A stretch of 64,000 bases of DNA, taken from contig CAMKZU010000003.1 of the NCBI GenBank assembly GCA_946477855.1, positions 1 to 64,000 on the forward strand. The letters are read 5' to 3'. Each line of letters begins with the position of its first letter. Positions within the stretch are counted from its first letter, which is position 1. This stretch comes from an uncultured Lactobacillus sp. (GTDB lineage Bacteria; Bacillota; Bacilli; Lactobacillales; Lactobacillaceae). Positions 17,875 through 26,571 of the stretch are shown here, piece by piece. Below the pieces are notes generated by a model, which was not told where the DNA came from, ran no database searches, and saw only the letters and a program-made list of their open reading frames with translations. Made by a program: the position numbers and the translations under genes.

Positions 17875-18126
17875 TTATTTTGCGAGTTTTGCTAAACGGC
17901 TCTTATCACGGTTAGCTTTATTCTTATGAATAAGACCTTTAGAAGCAGCTTTATCTAATGCACGAGCAGCAGCTACGTGTAATTCGGAGGCGTTCTCAGC
18001 ACCAGCAGCTTGAGCAGTCTTGAACTTTTTGACTGCAGTTCTCAACTGATTCATTTGAGCAGCATTGCGCTTTCTTGTAGCATCTTGAGTCTTAACACGC
18101 TTAATAGCTGATTTGATTTGTGGCAT
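17875..18126 (-). CDS. rpsT: 30S ribosomal protein S20
   Basis: An 83-residue, very basic protein starting [13 protein letters not shown], the standard S20 start, and containing [24 protein letters not shown] near its end. It binds 16S rRNA early in 30S assembly. The start at 18126 has an ideal GGAGGTG ribosome-binding site; the open frame further upstream is non-coding leader. The gene stands alone, convergent with holA and divergent from rpsO. Confidence 0.97.
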   Translation of the reverse strand: MPQIKSAIKRVKTQDATRKRNAAQMNQLRTAVKKFKTAQAAGAENASELHVAAARALDKAASKGLIHKNKANRDKSRLAKLAK

Positions 18127-18163
18127 AAATTTCACCTCCATTGATCGTAATTCTACTTTATAG

Positions 18164-18192
18164 ATTATACTGAAAGATAATTGTAGATGCAA
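18164..18192 (-). promoter_or_regulatory. rpsT promoter
   Basis: On the minus strand TTGCAT and TATAAT are separated by exactly 17 bases, close to the sigma-A consensus. Transcription would start about 30 bases before the rpsT start codon. Confidence 0.8.
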
Positions 18193-18204
18193 GATAAATA
18201 ATAC

Positions 18205-18233
18205 TTGCTTTTTAAAAAAATTGTCTGTATTAT
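18205..18233 (+). promoter_or_regulatory. rpsO promoter
   Basis: TTGCTT at 18205-18210 and TATTAT at 18228-18233 are 17 bases apart. The pair lies back to back with the rpsT promoter, so the two small-subunit proteins share a divergent control region. Confidence 0.55.
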
Positions 18234-18240
18234 ACTATTG

Positions 18241-18326
18241 TTGTGAACCGTTAACGCTGTTTGCACGCTCACACCTGACGGTTAACGTTGTTAACGGCAA
18301 TTATTTTAGTGAAAGGTGAAAATATT
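18241..18326 (+). promoter_or_regulatory. Structured rpsO leader, candidate S15 autoregulatory RNA
   Basis: The leader contains three copies of the palindrome GTTAAC (18250-18255, 18281-18286, 18290-18295). CCGTTAAC at 18248-18255 can pair with GTTAACGG at 18290-18297, or the last two copies can pair with each other. Such alternatives just before rpsO fit the S15 feedback leaders known in several bacterial groups, which S15 binds to block its own translation. This copy is assigned by position and pairing only. Confidence 0.5.
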
Positions 18327-18596
18327 ATGGCAATTTCAAAAGCTGAAAAAGATGAAATCATTCAAAAATTTGCGACTCACGAAGGTGATACAGGTTCAAC
18401 TGAGGTTCAAGTGGCAATCTTGACTACAGATATTAACAATCTGACTGAGCATATGAGAAATCACTCACATGACCACCATTCTTATGTTGGCCTGCTGAAG
18501 AAAATCGGTCACCGTCGTAACTTGCTTCGTTATTTACAAAACAAAGATATTAATCGCTATCGTGAATTAATTAAGAAGTTAGGCTTACGTCGTTAA
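18327..18596 (+). CDS. rpsO: 30S ribosomal protein S15
   Basis: An 89-residue protein starting [13 protein letters not shown], with the S15 core [35 protein letters not shown] and C-terminal LIKKLGLRR. It binds helices 20-22 of 16S rRNA in the platform. The ATG at 18327 follows AAAGGTG. A terminator follows directly. Confidence 0.98.
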   Translation: MAISKAEKDEIIQKFATHEGDTGSTEVQVAILTTDINNLTEHMRNHSHDHHSYVGLLKKIGHRRNLLRYLQNKDINRYRELIKKLGLRR

Positions 18597-18610
18597 TTTT
18601 AATTGAGATC

Positions 18611-18650
18611 TAAAAAAGCTGGTTCGAGTATTGAATCGGCTTTTTTATTT
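18611..18650 (+). terminator. Terminator after rpsO
   Basis: AAAAAAGCTGGTTC pairs with TGAATCGGCTTTTTT (with a G-U pair) and is followed by T residues, just past the rpsO stop codon. Confidence 0.85.
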
Positions 18651-18678
18651 TTGTCATAATACCATTTTATGCTAGAAT
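18651..18678 (+). promoter_or_regulatory. rnjB promoter
   Basis: TTGTCA at 18651-18656 and an extended -10 TGC-TAGAAT ending at 18678 are 16 bases apart. The leader to the start at 18757 is about 70 bases. Confidence 0.65.
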
Positions 18679-18756
18679 AAAAAAAGATACTTTTTACGTT
18701 GTGATCATCTGATCCATAAATAACAACTGAATAGCAATTAAAGAAAAGGAAATATA

Positions 18757-20541
18757 ATGACTGATCAAGTTAAAATTATGATTCTGAGCGGTGTTCGTGA
18801 GCAAGGAAAAGACATGTTCGCTGTTCAAGTTAATGATGAAATTTTTGTTCTTGATGCTGGTCTTAAATATCCTGACAGCACATTGTTTGGAATTGATCTG
18901 GTTATTCCAGATCTAGACTTTTTTGAGCAATATGGTGATCAGGTGGTCGGCATCTTTTTAACACACGGACATGCTGATTCGATTGGAGCTTTGCCTTATA
19001 TTTTAAGAAAGTATGATATACCTGTTTTTGGGTCACAACTTACAATTGAACTGGCAAAAATAACAGTTAAAAGGGAAAATAAGCGCTGTAAAAACAGTCT
19101 CTTCCACGTGATTGATGCTGAAACAGAGATTGATTTTAAAAATGCCAATATTTCATTCTTCCCGACCACTCATTCTATTCCTGATTCACTGGGAATAGAT
19201 GTACATACTCCTGCAGGAGAGGTGGTTTATACCGGAGACTTTAAGTTTGATCCTTCAGCAGCTCCTAAATACCGTACGGATTTAGACAGATTGGCAGAAA
19301 TTGGACAAAAGAAGGTTTTGGCACTTTTAAGTGACTCCTCAAATGCAGAGGCATCTTTGCCTAATGTTGCCGAACAGGAAATTGGCGATTACGTAACAAA
19401 TGTTTTTCGTAATGCCCAGGGCAGAGTAATCGTCGCTGCCAAAGCATCTAATCTGATTAGAATTCAGGAAGTACTAAATGCCGCTTATAAAACTGGCAGA
19501 CACGTTTTGTTGACGGGCAGGGACTTAGCAAAAATAGTCCGCACCGCCATGAATCTTGGCTATTTGAATGTTCCTAAAGGCTTGTTGATGCGTGTTAAAG
19601 ACTTAAAAGAAACTCCGGATGAAAAAACGGTTATTCTTGAAACCGGTCAAATGGGTGAGCCTTTAAATTCCTTGCAAAAGATGGCCAAAAAACGTCACAG
19701 TATGATTACAATTCACAAGGGAGACTTGGTCTTTATCGCCACAACGCCTTCTCACGCAGTAGAGACTATTGTGGCTCAAACTAGCGATATGGTTTATCGT
19801 GCTGGTGGGACTGTAATTCAATTAGGTAAAGCAAAACATACCAGTGGACATGCCACTGGTCGTGATTTACAACTGCTTATTGACATTATAAAGCCAAAGT
19901 TTTTAGTACCTGTAATTGGCGAATATCGATTATTAGAAATTCACAAGGATTTGGCAATCAGAGCAGGACTCAAAAAAGAAGATATTTTTATTACTAAAAA
20001 TGGTGATTGCTTAAGCTATGACTTTAATCAAAAACGGCTTTATTTGACGGATCCTGTTCCCGGAGAGGACACAATGATTGATGGTTCCGGAATTGGTGAT
20101 GTCGGCAATATTGTTTTACGCGATCGCGAGGTTTTATCTGATGATGGCATCTTTATTGCAGTGGTGACTATTGATCGTCGCAAGAAAAAAATTATTGCTC
20201 AGCCACAGGTTACAAGTAGAGGATTTGTTTACATTAAGGCCAATCAGCAGTTAATGCGCGACAGCATTGAGCTGATTAAAAAGACCATTAATAATAATTT
20301 TGAGCACAAAAAATTTGACTGGACAGAGATTAAGCAAGATGTGCGCAATGATTTAGAAAAGTTTCTTTATCGCAAAACAAATAGACGGCCAGTAGTTTTG
20401 CCAGTAGTAATGGAGGTAAACCAAAACCGGCATCGGGCTATGCAAAAGAGAAATAGCAAAAATGATGCGCCAAAAAAGGAAATTCATCACCCAGTTGATG
20501 TTAATAAAACCGGTCAAAGAATTATCAAGAAAGATAAATGA
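18757..20541 (+). CDS. rnjB: Ribonuclease J2 (degenerate active site)
   Basis: A 594-residue beta-CASP metallo-beta-lactamase protein, clearly a paralogue of the RNase J1 at 5338-7017. The metal-binding motif reads THGHADSIGAL instead of SHGHEDHIGG, losing one His, and VIGEYRL replaces VHGEYRM, losing another. TTHSIPD and TGDFKFD are retained. This matches B. subtilis J2, a poorly active partner that supports J1 in a complex. It has a Lys-rich C-terminal tail of about 40 residues and overlaps the following TPR gene by 4 bases. Confidence 0.94.
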   Translation: MTDQVKIMILSGVREQGKDMFAVQVNDEIFVLDAGLKYPDSTLFGIDLVIPDLDFFEQYGDQVVGIFLTHGHADSIGALPYILRKYDIPVFGSQLTIELAKITVKRENKRCKNSLFHVIDAETEIDFKNANISFFPTTHSIPDSLGIDVHTPAGEVVYTGDFKFDPSAAPKYRTDLDRLAEIGQKKVLALLSDSSNAEASLPNVAEQEIGDYVTNVFRNAQGRVIVAAKASNLIRIQEVLNAAYKTGRHVLLTGRDLAKIVRTAMNLGYLNVPKGLLMRVKDLKETPDEKTVILETGQMGEPLNSLQKMAKKRHSMITIHKGDLVFIATTPSHAVETIVAQTSDMVYRAGGTVIQLGKAKHTSGHATGRDLQLLIDIIKPKFLVPVIGEYRLLEIHKDLAIRAGLKKEDIFITKNGDCLSYDFNQKRLYLTDPVPGEDTMIDGSGIGDVGNIVLRDREVLSDDGIFIAVVTIDRRKKKIIAQPQVTSRGFVYIKANQQLMRDSIELIKKTINNNFEHKKFDWTEIKQDVRNDLEKFLYRKTNRRPVVLPVVMEVNQNRHRAMQKRNSKNDAPKKEIHHPVDVNKTGQRIIKKDK

Positions 20542-21374
20542 TGACGTCACTGAGTCAAAAAAATTTAATTAATCTGGCCAAAAGAAATGAAGCAAATGGC
20601 GATATGGTTCAGGCTATTCAAAATCTTGAAGAAGCTTTAAGGGATGGTCACAGTAACGAAGTTGTTCTTAATTTATGCGATTTCTATCTTAAGAACAAGC
20701 AAAGCTATTCTGCCTATGAATTAATTAAAGAAGAAAAAGATCTTTTTACTGATTCGGAAATTTTCGCTAAATATAGTAAAATTTTAAGTGAAAATCATTT
20801 TTTAATTGAGGCTTTAGAAGTTAAAAATATTACTGACTATGAATTGCCATATTCGGTAGAACCAGTTAACTTAATAGTTCAACAGAAAATAATGGTTACT
20901 TTTAGGCAAAAAGCTAAACCAACAAAATACGACTACGATCAGCTATTTAAACTTGATTTATCTAACTTTAAAAATTTTGCCCAGAGTTTATTGATTGATC
21001 CGAGTTTAAATTTCGCAGTTCGACTAGTTTTATGTGAAGATTTATTCAGGCTCGGTCTAAAAAATAAATTTAAAGTTCTGGTATTAGGGCAAGAAGAGGA
21101 ATTTATTCCCCGAAAAATAAATTTACTTGAAAAGGAGCCGGTGTATCGTGAAGTTGTTTCTGGCATTGGTTCACGGTACTACCACCAGCCTAGTCAACTT
21201 CCGGCTGTGTTAGGCGAAGTTAATTTGATTTTAGGCAGTCTTTATCCTAAACTAAATAAGTATGTTGATGATCCTGACAGTTTTGCTAGTGATATTGCTT
21301 CTTATATTGATAATCACGATGGTAGAAGTAATCAAAAGCTGTTTGAGAAAATCGATAATAATATATCCGAATAA
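20538..21374 (+). CDS. Tetratricopeptide-like protein of unknown function
   Basis: A 278-residue soluble, mostly helical protein. The first 80 residues hold TPR-type repeats (AKRNEANGDMVQAIQNLEEAL, then VVLNLCDFYLKNKQSYSAYELI). The remainder is acidic and helical with no motif I recognise. It follows rnjB with a 4-base overlap and precedes tuf, a position kept in Lactobacillus genomes, so it may work with RNA decay or translation; that is only inferred from context. A start at 20541 (second ATG) is equally possible. Confidence 0.75.
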   Translation: MMTSLSQKNLINLAKRNEANGDMVQAIQNLEEALRDGHSNEVVLNLCDFYLKNKQSYSAYELIKEEKDLFTDSEIFAKYSKILSENHFLIEALEVKNITDYELPYSVEPVNLIVQQKIMVTFRQKAKPTKYDYDQLFKLDLSNFKNFAQSLLIDPSLNFAVRLVLCEDLFRLGLKNKFKVLVLGQEEEFIPRKINLLEKEPVYREVVSGIGSRYYHQPSQLPAVLGEVNLILGSLYPKLNKYVDDPDSFASDIASYIDNHDGRSNQKLFEKIDNNISE

Positions 21375-21390
21375 AATTGGATGAAATGCC

Positions 21391-21418
21391 TTTACTTTTT
21401 CAAAGTATTTAGTATAAT
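21391..21418 (+). promoter_or_regulatory. tuf promoter
   Basis: TTTACT at 21391-21396 and TATAAT at 21413-21418 are 16 bases apart. A perfect -10 box suits a highly expressed gene. It implies a leader of about 135 bases. Confidence 0.65.
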
Positions 21419-21424
21419 AGCAAA

Positions 21425-21559
21425 GGACGTTTTCATTAGGCATGGCTCTATGCATTAAAATACTAGGCATTTGCCAATGAAAGTAGTACAATATTCAACA
21501 GAGAACTATCCGTTACTTACTCAACGGACTTCTTGCAAATTTACAGGAGGGTCATTTTA
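21425..21559 (+). promoter_or_regulatory. Structured tuf leader
   Basis: Two stems are visible. TTTCATT-A-GGCA (21431-21442) pairs with TGCC-AATGAAA (21472-21482) through 11 pairs and one bulge. TCCGTT (21509-21514) pairs with AACGGA (21523-21528). The leader ends in an ideal AGGAGGG ribosome-binding site. There is no T-run, so control of stability or translation is likelier than termination. Function unknown. Confidence 0.5.
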
Positions 21560-22750
21560 ATGGCAGAAAAAGAACATTACGTTAGAACAAAGCCACACGT
21601 AAACATTGGTACTATCGGTCACGTTGACCATGGTAAGACCACTTTAACAGCGGCTATTACTAAAGTTTTATCAGAAAAGGGCTTGGCTAAAGCTGAAGAT
21701 TACTCAGAAATCGATGCTGCTCCAGAAGAAAAAGAACGTGGTATTACTATCAATACCGCTCACGTAGAGTACGAAACTGAAAATCGTCACTACGCCCACA
21801 TGGATGCCCCAGGTCACGCCGATTACATCAAGAACATGATTACTGGTGCCGCACAAATGGATGGAGCTATTTTAGTTGTTGCCGCAACTGATGGTCCTAT
21901 GCCACAAACTCGTGAACACATTTTACTTGCTCGTCAAGTTGGTGTTAACTACATTGTTGTTTTCTTAAACAAGACTGACTTAGTTGACGACCCAGAATTA
22001 ATTGACTTGGTTGAAATGGAAGTTCGTGACTTGTTGACTGAATACGATTATCCTGGTGATGACATTCCAGTTATCCGTGGTTCAGCATTGAAAGCTTTAC
22101 AAGGTGACAAGGAACAAGAAGAAGTTATCATGAAGTTGATGGACACAGTTGATGAATACATTCCAACTCCTGAACGTCAAACTGATAAGCCATTCTTGAT
22201 GCCAGTTGAAGATGTCTTCACTATTACTGGTCGTGGTACTGTTGCTTCTGGTCGTATTGATCGTGGTACAGTTAAGATTGGTGATGAAGTTGAAATTGTC
22301 GGCTTGGTAGATAAAGTTCTTAAATCAGTTGTTACTGGTTTGGAAATGTTCCACAAGACTTTGGACTTAGGTGAAGCCGGAGATAACGTTGGTGTATTGC
22401 TTCGTGGTATCGACCGTGATCAAGTTGTTCGTGGACAAGTTTTAGCTGCACCTGGCTCAATTCAAACTCACCACGAATTTAAAGGACAAGTTTACGTATT
22501 GAAGAAAGAGGAAGGCGGACGTCATACCCCATTCTTCTCAGACTACCGTCCACAATTCTATTTCCACACTACTGATATCACTGGTGAAATTGAATTACCA
22601 GAGGGTACTGAAATGGTTATGCCTGGCGATAACACAGAGTTTACTGTTAAATTAATCAAACCAGCAGCCATTGAAAAGGGTACTAAGTTCACTATCCGTG
22701 AAGGTGGTCGTACTGTTGGTGCTGGTCAAGTTACTGAAATTCTTGACTAG
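21560..22750 (+). CDS. tuf: Translation elongation factor Tu
   Basis: A 396-residue GTPase that delivers aminoacyl-tRNA to the ribosome. G1 [10 protein letters not shown]2 RGITI, G3 DAPGHADY and G4 NKTD are intact, followed by the two beta-barrel domains. The ATG at 21560 has AGGAGGG upstream. Codon use is strongly biased, as expected for one of the most abundant proteins. It stands alone, not in a str operon, which is usual for lactobacilli. Confidence 0.99.
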   Translation: MAEKEHYVRTKPHVNIGTIGHVDHGKTTLTAAITKVLSEKGLAKAEDYSEIDAAPEEKERGITINTAHVEYETENRHYAHMDAPGHADYIKNMITGAAQMDGAILVVAATDGPMPQTREHILLARQVGVNYIVVFLNKTDLVDDPELIDLVEMEVRDLLTEYDYPGDDIPVIRGSALKALQGDKEQEEVIMKLMDTVDEYIPTPERQTDKPFLMPVEDVFTITGRGTVASGRIDRGTVKIGDEVEIVGLVDKVLKSVVTGLEMFHKTLDLGEAGDNVGVLLRGIDRDQVVRGQVLAAPGSIQTHHEFKGQVYVLKKEEGGRHTPFFSDYRPQFYFHTTDITGEIELPEGTEMVMPGDNTEFTVKLIKPAAIEKGTKFTIREGGRTVGAGQVTEILD

Positions 22751-22767
22751 TTCGTTAAAAACAGTTT

Positions 22768-22806
22768 AAAAAGATGTACTTCTTCATAGAAGTACATCTT
22801 TTTTTG
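22768..22806 (+). terminator. Terminator after tuf
   Basis: AAAAAGATGTACTTCT pairs perfectly with AGAAGTACATCTTTTT around a short loop: a strong intrinsic terminator. Confidence 0.92.
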
Positions 22807-22893
22807 CCTAAGTTTGTTTTTTGCGAGCGTTTAATGTAAGATAATTTAGTATGTAACGATGCAATTTAACTTGACATTGGAGGTATTTAATTA

Positions 22894-24219
22894 ATGTCTG
22901 TAAAATGGAATAAGACCGATAAAACTACCGGTGAACTTACTTTTGATATTCCCCAAACTGATGTAAAGCGTGGGCTAGATCAAGCATTTAGGAGGGTAAA
23001 GAACAGTTTGCGCGTTCCTGGCTTTAGAAAGGGACATGTTTCGCGCGTGATTTTTGATCAATATTATGGTGAAGAATCATTGTATGAAAATGCATTGAAT
23101 ATTGTTTTACCTGATGCCTATGAGTCAGCACTTAAAGAAGCTGATATTGCGGCTGTAGGTCAACCACAAATTTTACCTGTTTCAATGGAAAAGGGTAAAG
23201 ATTGGCAAATGAAAGCCACTGTTACTGTTGAACCTGAGGTAAAACTTGGCGAATATAAAGGAATTGAAGTGCCTAAGCAAAATACCCGAGTATATGCTAA
23301 AGATATTGATGCTAAACTAAAAGAAGAGCGTGAAAAGAATGCCGAGTTAGTATTGAAGAAGAGTGCAGCAGCTAAGGGTGATACAGTTACCATTGACTAT
23401 AAAGGAACAGTTGACGGTAAAGCTTTTGATGGCGGTTCAGCAGAGGACTACTCTCTTGAATTAGGATCAAATACATTTATTCCTGGTTTTGAGGATCAAT
23501 TAATCGGTCACAAAGCTGGTGATGAAGTAGATGTAGTTGTAACATTTCCAGAAGATTATGGTGCAAAAGATTTAGCTGGTAAGGAAGCTCATTTTGCTAC
23601 TAAAGTTCACGAAGTTAAATCAAAACAGTTGCCAAAATTAGATGATGAATTTGCTAAAGATGTAGATGACTCAGTTGAAACTCTTGATGATTTAAAAGAA
23701 AAGATCAAGAAGGACTTAAAGGCGCAAAAGGAAGAAGCAGCACAAGACGAAATTGAACAAGCGGCAATTGAAGGTGCTGTTGCCAATGCTACTATTGATA
23801 AAATTCCTGATGCTATGATTCAAGAAGATATCAATACGCAAATGAATCAATATTTAGGAAATATGCAGCGTCAAGGTATTAGCCCTGAGACATATTACAA
23901 GATAACTAATACTACAGAAGATCAATTACGTTCACAATTCAGTAAAGATGCTGAAGAAAGAGTTAAAACTAACCTAGTACTTGAGGCAATTGTCAAAAAA
24001 GAGGACATTAAAGCCACCAAAGAAGAAATTGACAAGGAAATAAAAAACTTGGCTAGTGAATATAACATGGATGAAAAAACTGTCCGTAATACTCTGACTG
24101 ATGATATGCTTTCACATGACATTAATGTCCGTAAGGCTATTAATATTGTTGCTGACAACGCAAAACAAGTTTCTAAATCTAAGACTAAAAAAGACGAAAA
24201 CAAGTCTGATAAAAAGTAG
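22894..24219 (+). CDS. tig: Trigger factor
   Basis: A 441-residue ribosome-associated chaperone with peptidyl-prolyl isomerase activity. The ribosome-binding loop GFRKGHV is at residues 43-49, the FKBP domain with [17 protein letters not shown] near 162 and [16 protein letters not shown] near 195, then the long helical C-terminal chaperone arms, ending in a Lys-rich tail. Order tuf-tig-clpX-engB is standard in lactobacilli. Confidence 0.97.
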   Translation: MSVKWNKTDKTTGELTFDIPQTDVKRGLDQAFRRVKNSLRVPGFRKGHVSRVIFDQYYGEESLYENALNIVLPDAYESALKEADIAAVGQPQILPVSMEKGKDWQMKATVTVEPEVKLGEYKGIEVPKQNTRVYAKDIDAKLKEEREKNAELVLKKSAAAKGDTVTIDYKGTVDGKAFDGGSAEDYSLELGSNTFIPGFEDQLIGHKAGDEVDVVVTFPEDYGAKDLAGKEAHFATKVHEVKSKQLPKLDDEFAKDVDDSVETLDDLKEKIKKDLKAQKEEAAQDEIEQAAIEGAVANATIDKIPDAMIQEDINTQMNQYLGNMQRQGISPETYYKITNTTEDQLRSQFSKDAEERVKTNLVLEAIVKKEDIKATKEEIDKEIKNLASEYNMDEKTVRNTLTDDMLSHDINVRKAINIVADNAKQVSKSKTKKDENKSDKK

Positions 24220-24236
24220 AGTTTTAAAATCTGAGT

Positions 24237-24266
24237 AAAAAGGTGGTGTCATACTGCCTTTTTATT
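24237..24266 (+). terminator. Terminator after tig
   Basis: AAAAAGGTGG pairs with CTGCCTTTTT (two G-U pairs), followed by T-rich DNA. Confidence 0.7.
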
Positions 24267-24339
24267 TTATAAGCATATAATTCCTATACCACCCGTATTT
24301 TATGCTAACCTTAGACTTGTAGATACAAGGAGGAATAGA

Positions 24340-25617
24340 ATGGCATCACAATTTACTGATCAAGAGGTTATTAGATGTTCCTTTTGTGACAAAACACAAG
24401 ATCAAGTTAAAAAAATGATTGCTGGCAACGGGGTTTATATTTGTAATGAATGTGTAGATTTATCTAAAAAGATTATTGACGATGAGTTGAAATCTGATTC
24501 TTTAAAAAAGGCACAAGATTTACCTAAACCAATGGAAATTAAAAAGCAGCTTGACCAGTATGTTATTGGCCAAGAGCGTGCAAAAAAGATTTTATCAGTT
24601 GCAGTTTATAATCATTATAAGCGTGTTACACAAATGGATGTGGATTCTTCGACTGAATTGCAAAAATCAAATATTGCTTTGATTGGACCAACTGGTTCAG
24701 GTAAAACATACTTGGCTCAAACTTTAGCCCGTATTTTAGATGTGCCTTTTGCCATAGCTGATGCAACTACTTTAACTGAGGCAGGCTATGTTGGTGAAGA
24801 TGTTGAAAACATTTTACTTAAATTATTACAGAATGCAGATTATGACATCGAACGTGCAGAACGGGGAATAATTTACATTGATGAAATTGATAAAATTTCT
24901 AAAAAGTCTGAAAATGTTTCAATTACTAGAGATGTTTCCGGTGAAGGCGTTCAGCAATCATTATTGAAAATTTTGGAAGGTACTATTGCTTCCGTTCCAC
25001 CACAAGGTGGTCGTAAACATCCTCAACAAGAATTAATACAGATAAATACCACTAACATTTTATTTATAGTTGGTGGAGCTTTCGATGGTATCGAACAAAT
25101 TGTCAAAAGTCGTTTAGGTAAAAAAGTAATCGGTTTTAGTGCTGAAAATGAGCTTAATAAAGTGCAAGATGATTCTTGGACTAAACATTTAACGACAGGG
25201 GACTTGGTTAAATTTGGGCTGATTCCAGAATTTATTGGTCGTATTCCTATTATTGCTACCTTAGATAAGTTAGATAGAAACGATTTAGTTAGAATATTAA
25301 CTGAACCTAAGAACGCGCTGGTAAAGCAATATAAAAAATTGATGTCGCTTGATCAGGTTAACTTAGAATTTACCCCGGATGCTTTAAAAGCTATTGCGGA
25401 TTTGGCCATTGACCGTAATATGGGAGCACGTGGCTTGCGGACAATAATTGAAAATGCAATGATGGGTATCATGTATAAAACGCCAAGTGAGCCTGATATT
25501 GAGAACGTAAAAGTTACTAAAGATGTCATTGAAAAAAATGCCGAACCGCATGTAACAAGACGTAAAGATGATGATCAGGAAAATGATGACGAAATAAAGG
25601 CAGCTAATGATCATTAA
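24340..25617 (+). CDS. clpX: ClpX ATP-dependent unfoldase
   Basis: A 425-residue AAA+ protein that unfolds substrates for ClpP. The N-terminal C4 zinc domain has CSFC near residue 13 and CNEC near 35. Walker A GPTGSGKT is near 110, Walker [11 protein letters not shown] near 175, and the pore loop GYVGEDVE near 145; IGF of the ClpP-docking loop appears in KKVIGFSAE. Length and order are typical. It overlaps engB by 11 bases. Confidence 0.98.
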   Translation: MASQFTDQEVIRCSFCDKTQDQVKKMIAGNGVYICNECVDLSKKIIDDELKSDSLKKAQDLPKPMEIKKQLDQYVIGQERAKKILSVAVYNHYKRVTQMDVDSSTELQKSNIALIGPTGSGKTYLAQTLARILDVPFAIADATTLTEAGYVGEDVENILLKLLQNADYDIERAERGIIYIDEIDKISKKSENVSITRDVSGEGVQQSLLKILEGTIASVPPQGGRKHPQQELIQINTTNILFIVGGAFDGIEQIVKSRLGKKVIGFSAENELNKVQDDSWTKHLTTGDLVKFGLIPEFIGRIPIIATLDKLDRNDLVRILTEPKNALVKQYKKLMSLDQVNLEFTPDALKAIADLAIDRNMGARGLRTIIENAMMGIMYKTPSEPDIENVKVTKDVIEKNAEPHVTRRKDDDQENDDEIKAANDH

Positions 25618-26191
25618 AGAGAGTTCATATGCAATTAGTGCTGTGCGGGAAGATCAATATCCAACTGATAATTTGCCCGAGATTGCACTTTCTGGGCGTT
25701 CTAATGTGGGTAAATCAAGTTTAATAAATACATTATTGAATCGCAAAAACTTGGCGCGCACTTCTGCACAACCCGGAAAAACGCAAACACTTAATTTTTA
25801 TTTAGTCAATCAAGACTTTTATTTGGTTGACGTGCCAGGATATGGGTATGCCAAAGTTTCGCAAAAAATGCGCGAACAGTTTGGTATGATGATTCAAGAT
25901 TACCTTGAAACTAGGGCAAACTTACAGGGATTAATTATCTTAGTGGATGCCAGACATGAACCTACTAAAAATGATGTGGCTATGTATAACTATGCACTAT
26001 ATCTAAATATTCCTATTCTTGTAGTTTGTACTAAAATTGATAAGGTTAAGAAAAATCAGCAAAATCAAGTGCTTGCTATTTTAAAACGAAAATTTGATTT
26101 AAATCATAATAATGTTGAAGTTCTTACTTTTAGTTCTGTCCAAAAACTGCATGTTCAAGAAGTATGGCAATGGATTGAACAAAACCTGTAA
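25607..26191 (+). CDS. engB: Ribosome biogenesis GTPase EngB/YsxC
   Basis: A 194-residue GTPase of the TrmE-Era family required for late 50S assembly. G1 [10 protein letters not shown] is near residue 30, G2 within [14 protein letters not shown]3 [11 protein letters not shown] near 73, and G4 TKIDK near 141. It starts inside the last codons of clpX (11-base overlap), the conserved clpX-engB coupling. A bidirectional terminator follows. Confidence 0.96.
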   Translation: MIIKESSYAISAVREDQYPTDNLPEIALSGRSNVGKSSLINTLLNRKNLARTSAQPGKTQTLNFYLVNQDFYLVDVPGYGYAKVSQKMREQFGMMIQDYLETRANLQGLIILVDARHEPTKNDVAMYNYALYLNIPILVVCTKIDKVKKNQQNQVLAILKRKFDLNHNNVEVLTFSSVQKLHVQEVWQWIEQNL

Positions 26192-26203
26192 AATTTGCAA
26201 GAG

Positions 26204-26233
26204 AAAATGGTTCTCATTGGAGAACCATTTTTA
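26204..26233. terminator. Bidirectional terminator, engB and the 42-residue gene
   Basis: AAAATGGTTCTC and GAGAACCATTTTT form a perfect stem with a 4-base loop. It serves engB on the plus strand and the small gene on the minus strand; its right end overlaps the small gene's stop codon. Confidence 0.85.
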
Positions 26234-26359
26234 ATTGCTTTTATCTTTGTCTACTTTTTCCTTGTTTTTTGCTAATTTTTTCTTTTTATCTTCAGGCACG
26301 GTGGCAAATTTGTCGAATAATTTTTCTAATTCGTCTTGTTTTTTAAAAGTTAAACCCAT
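26231..26359 (-). CDS. 42-residue SPJ_0845-like small protein
   Basis: A minus-strand frame starts MGLTFKKQDELEKLFDKFA and ends in a lysine-rich tail, 42 residues in all. The start is preceded by AGAAAGGAA, a good ribosome-binding site. The opening and the D-E/D-LEK pattern resemble the small SPJ_0845 family annotated in streptococci and lactobacilli, whose role is unknown. The charged, low-complexity C-terminus suggests a small amphipathic helix with a disordered tail. The 212-base gap between its start and uvrC is AT-rich and holds only promoter-like DNA. Confidence 0.75.
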   Translation of the reverse strand: MGLTFKKQDELEKLFDKFATVPEDKKKKLAKNKEKVDKDKSN

Positions 26360-26571
26360 AATAATATTTCCTTTCTGATCTTAATTATAATAAAAAACAA
26401 AAGCACAAGCCAGAAAATACTTTAATTTGTTAGTTTTAAATAAATTTAATTATGTAAAGTTATATTCTGAAATTATAATTTTATAATATTCAAAGTCCTA
26501 CTAAGCAAAAGCGAATTTTAAACCATTAATTGTATGTTAAAATATGATAGCGAATTTGGGGGAGTGATTTT

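Noticed and set aside
18757-20541. Second RNase J as a pseudogene because of lost metal ligands
   Set aside because: The frame is intact, well expressed by context, and the same losses are seen in functional J2 proteins of Bacilli.
26360-26571. AT-rich 212-base gap upstream of uvrC as a hidden gene or RNA
   Set aside because: I see no open frame with a ribosome-binding site and no strong hairpin; it looks like promoter DNA only.
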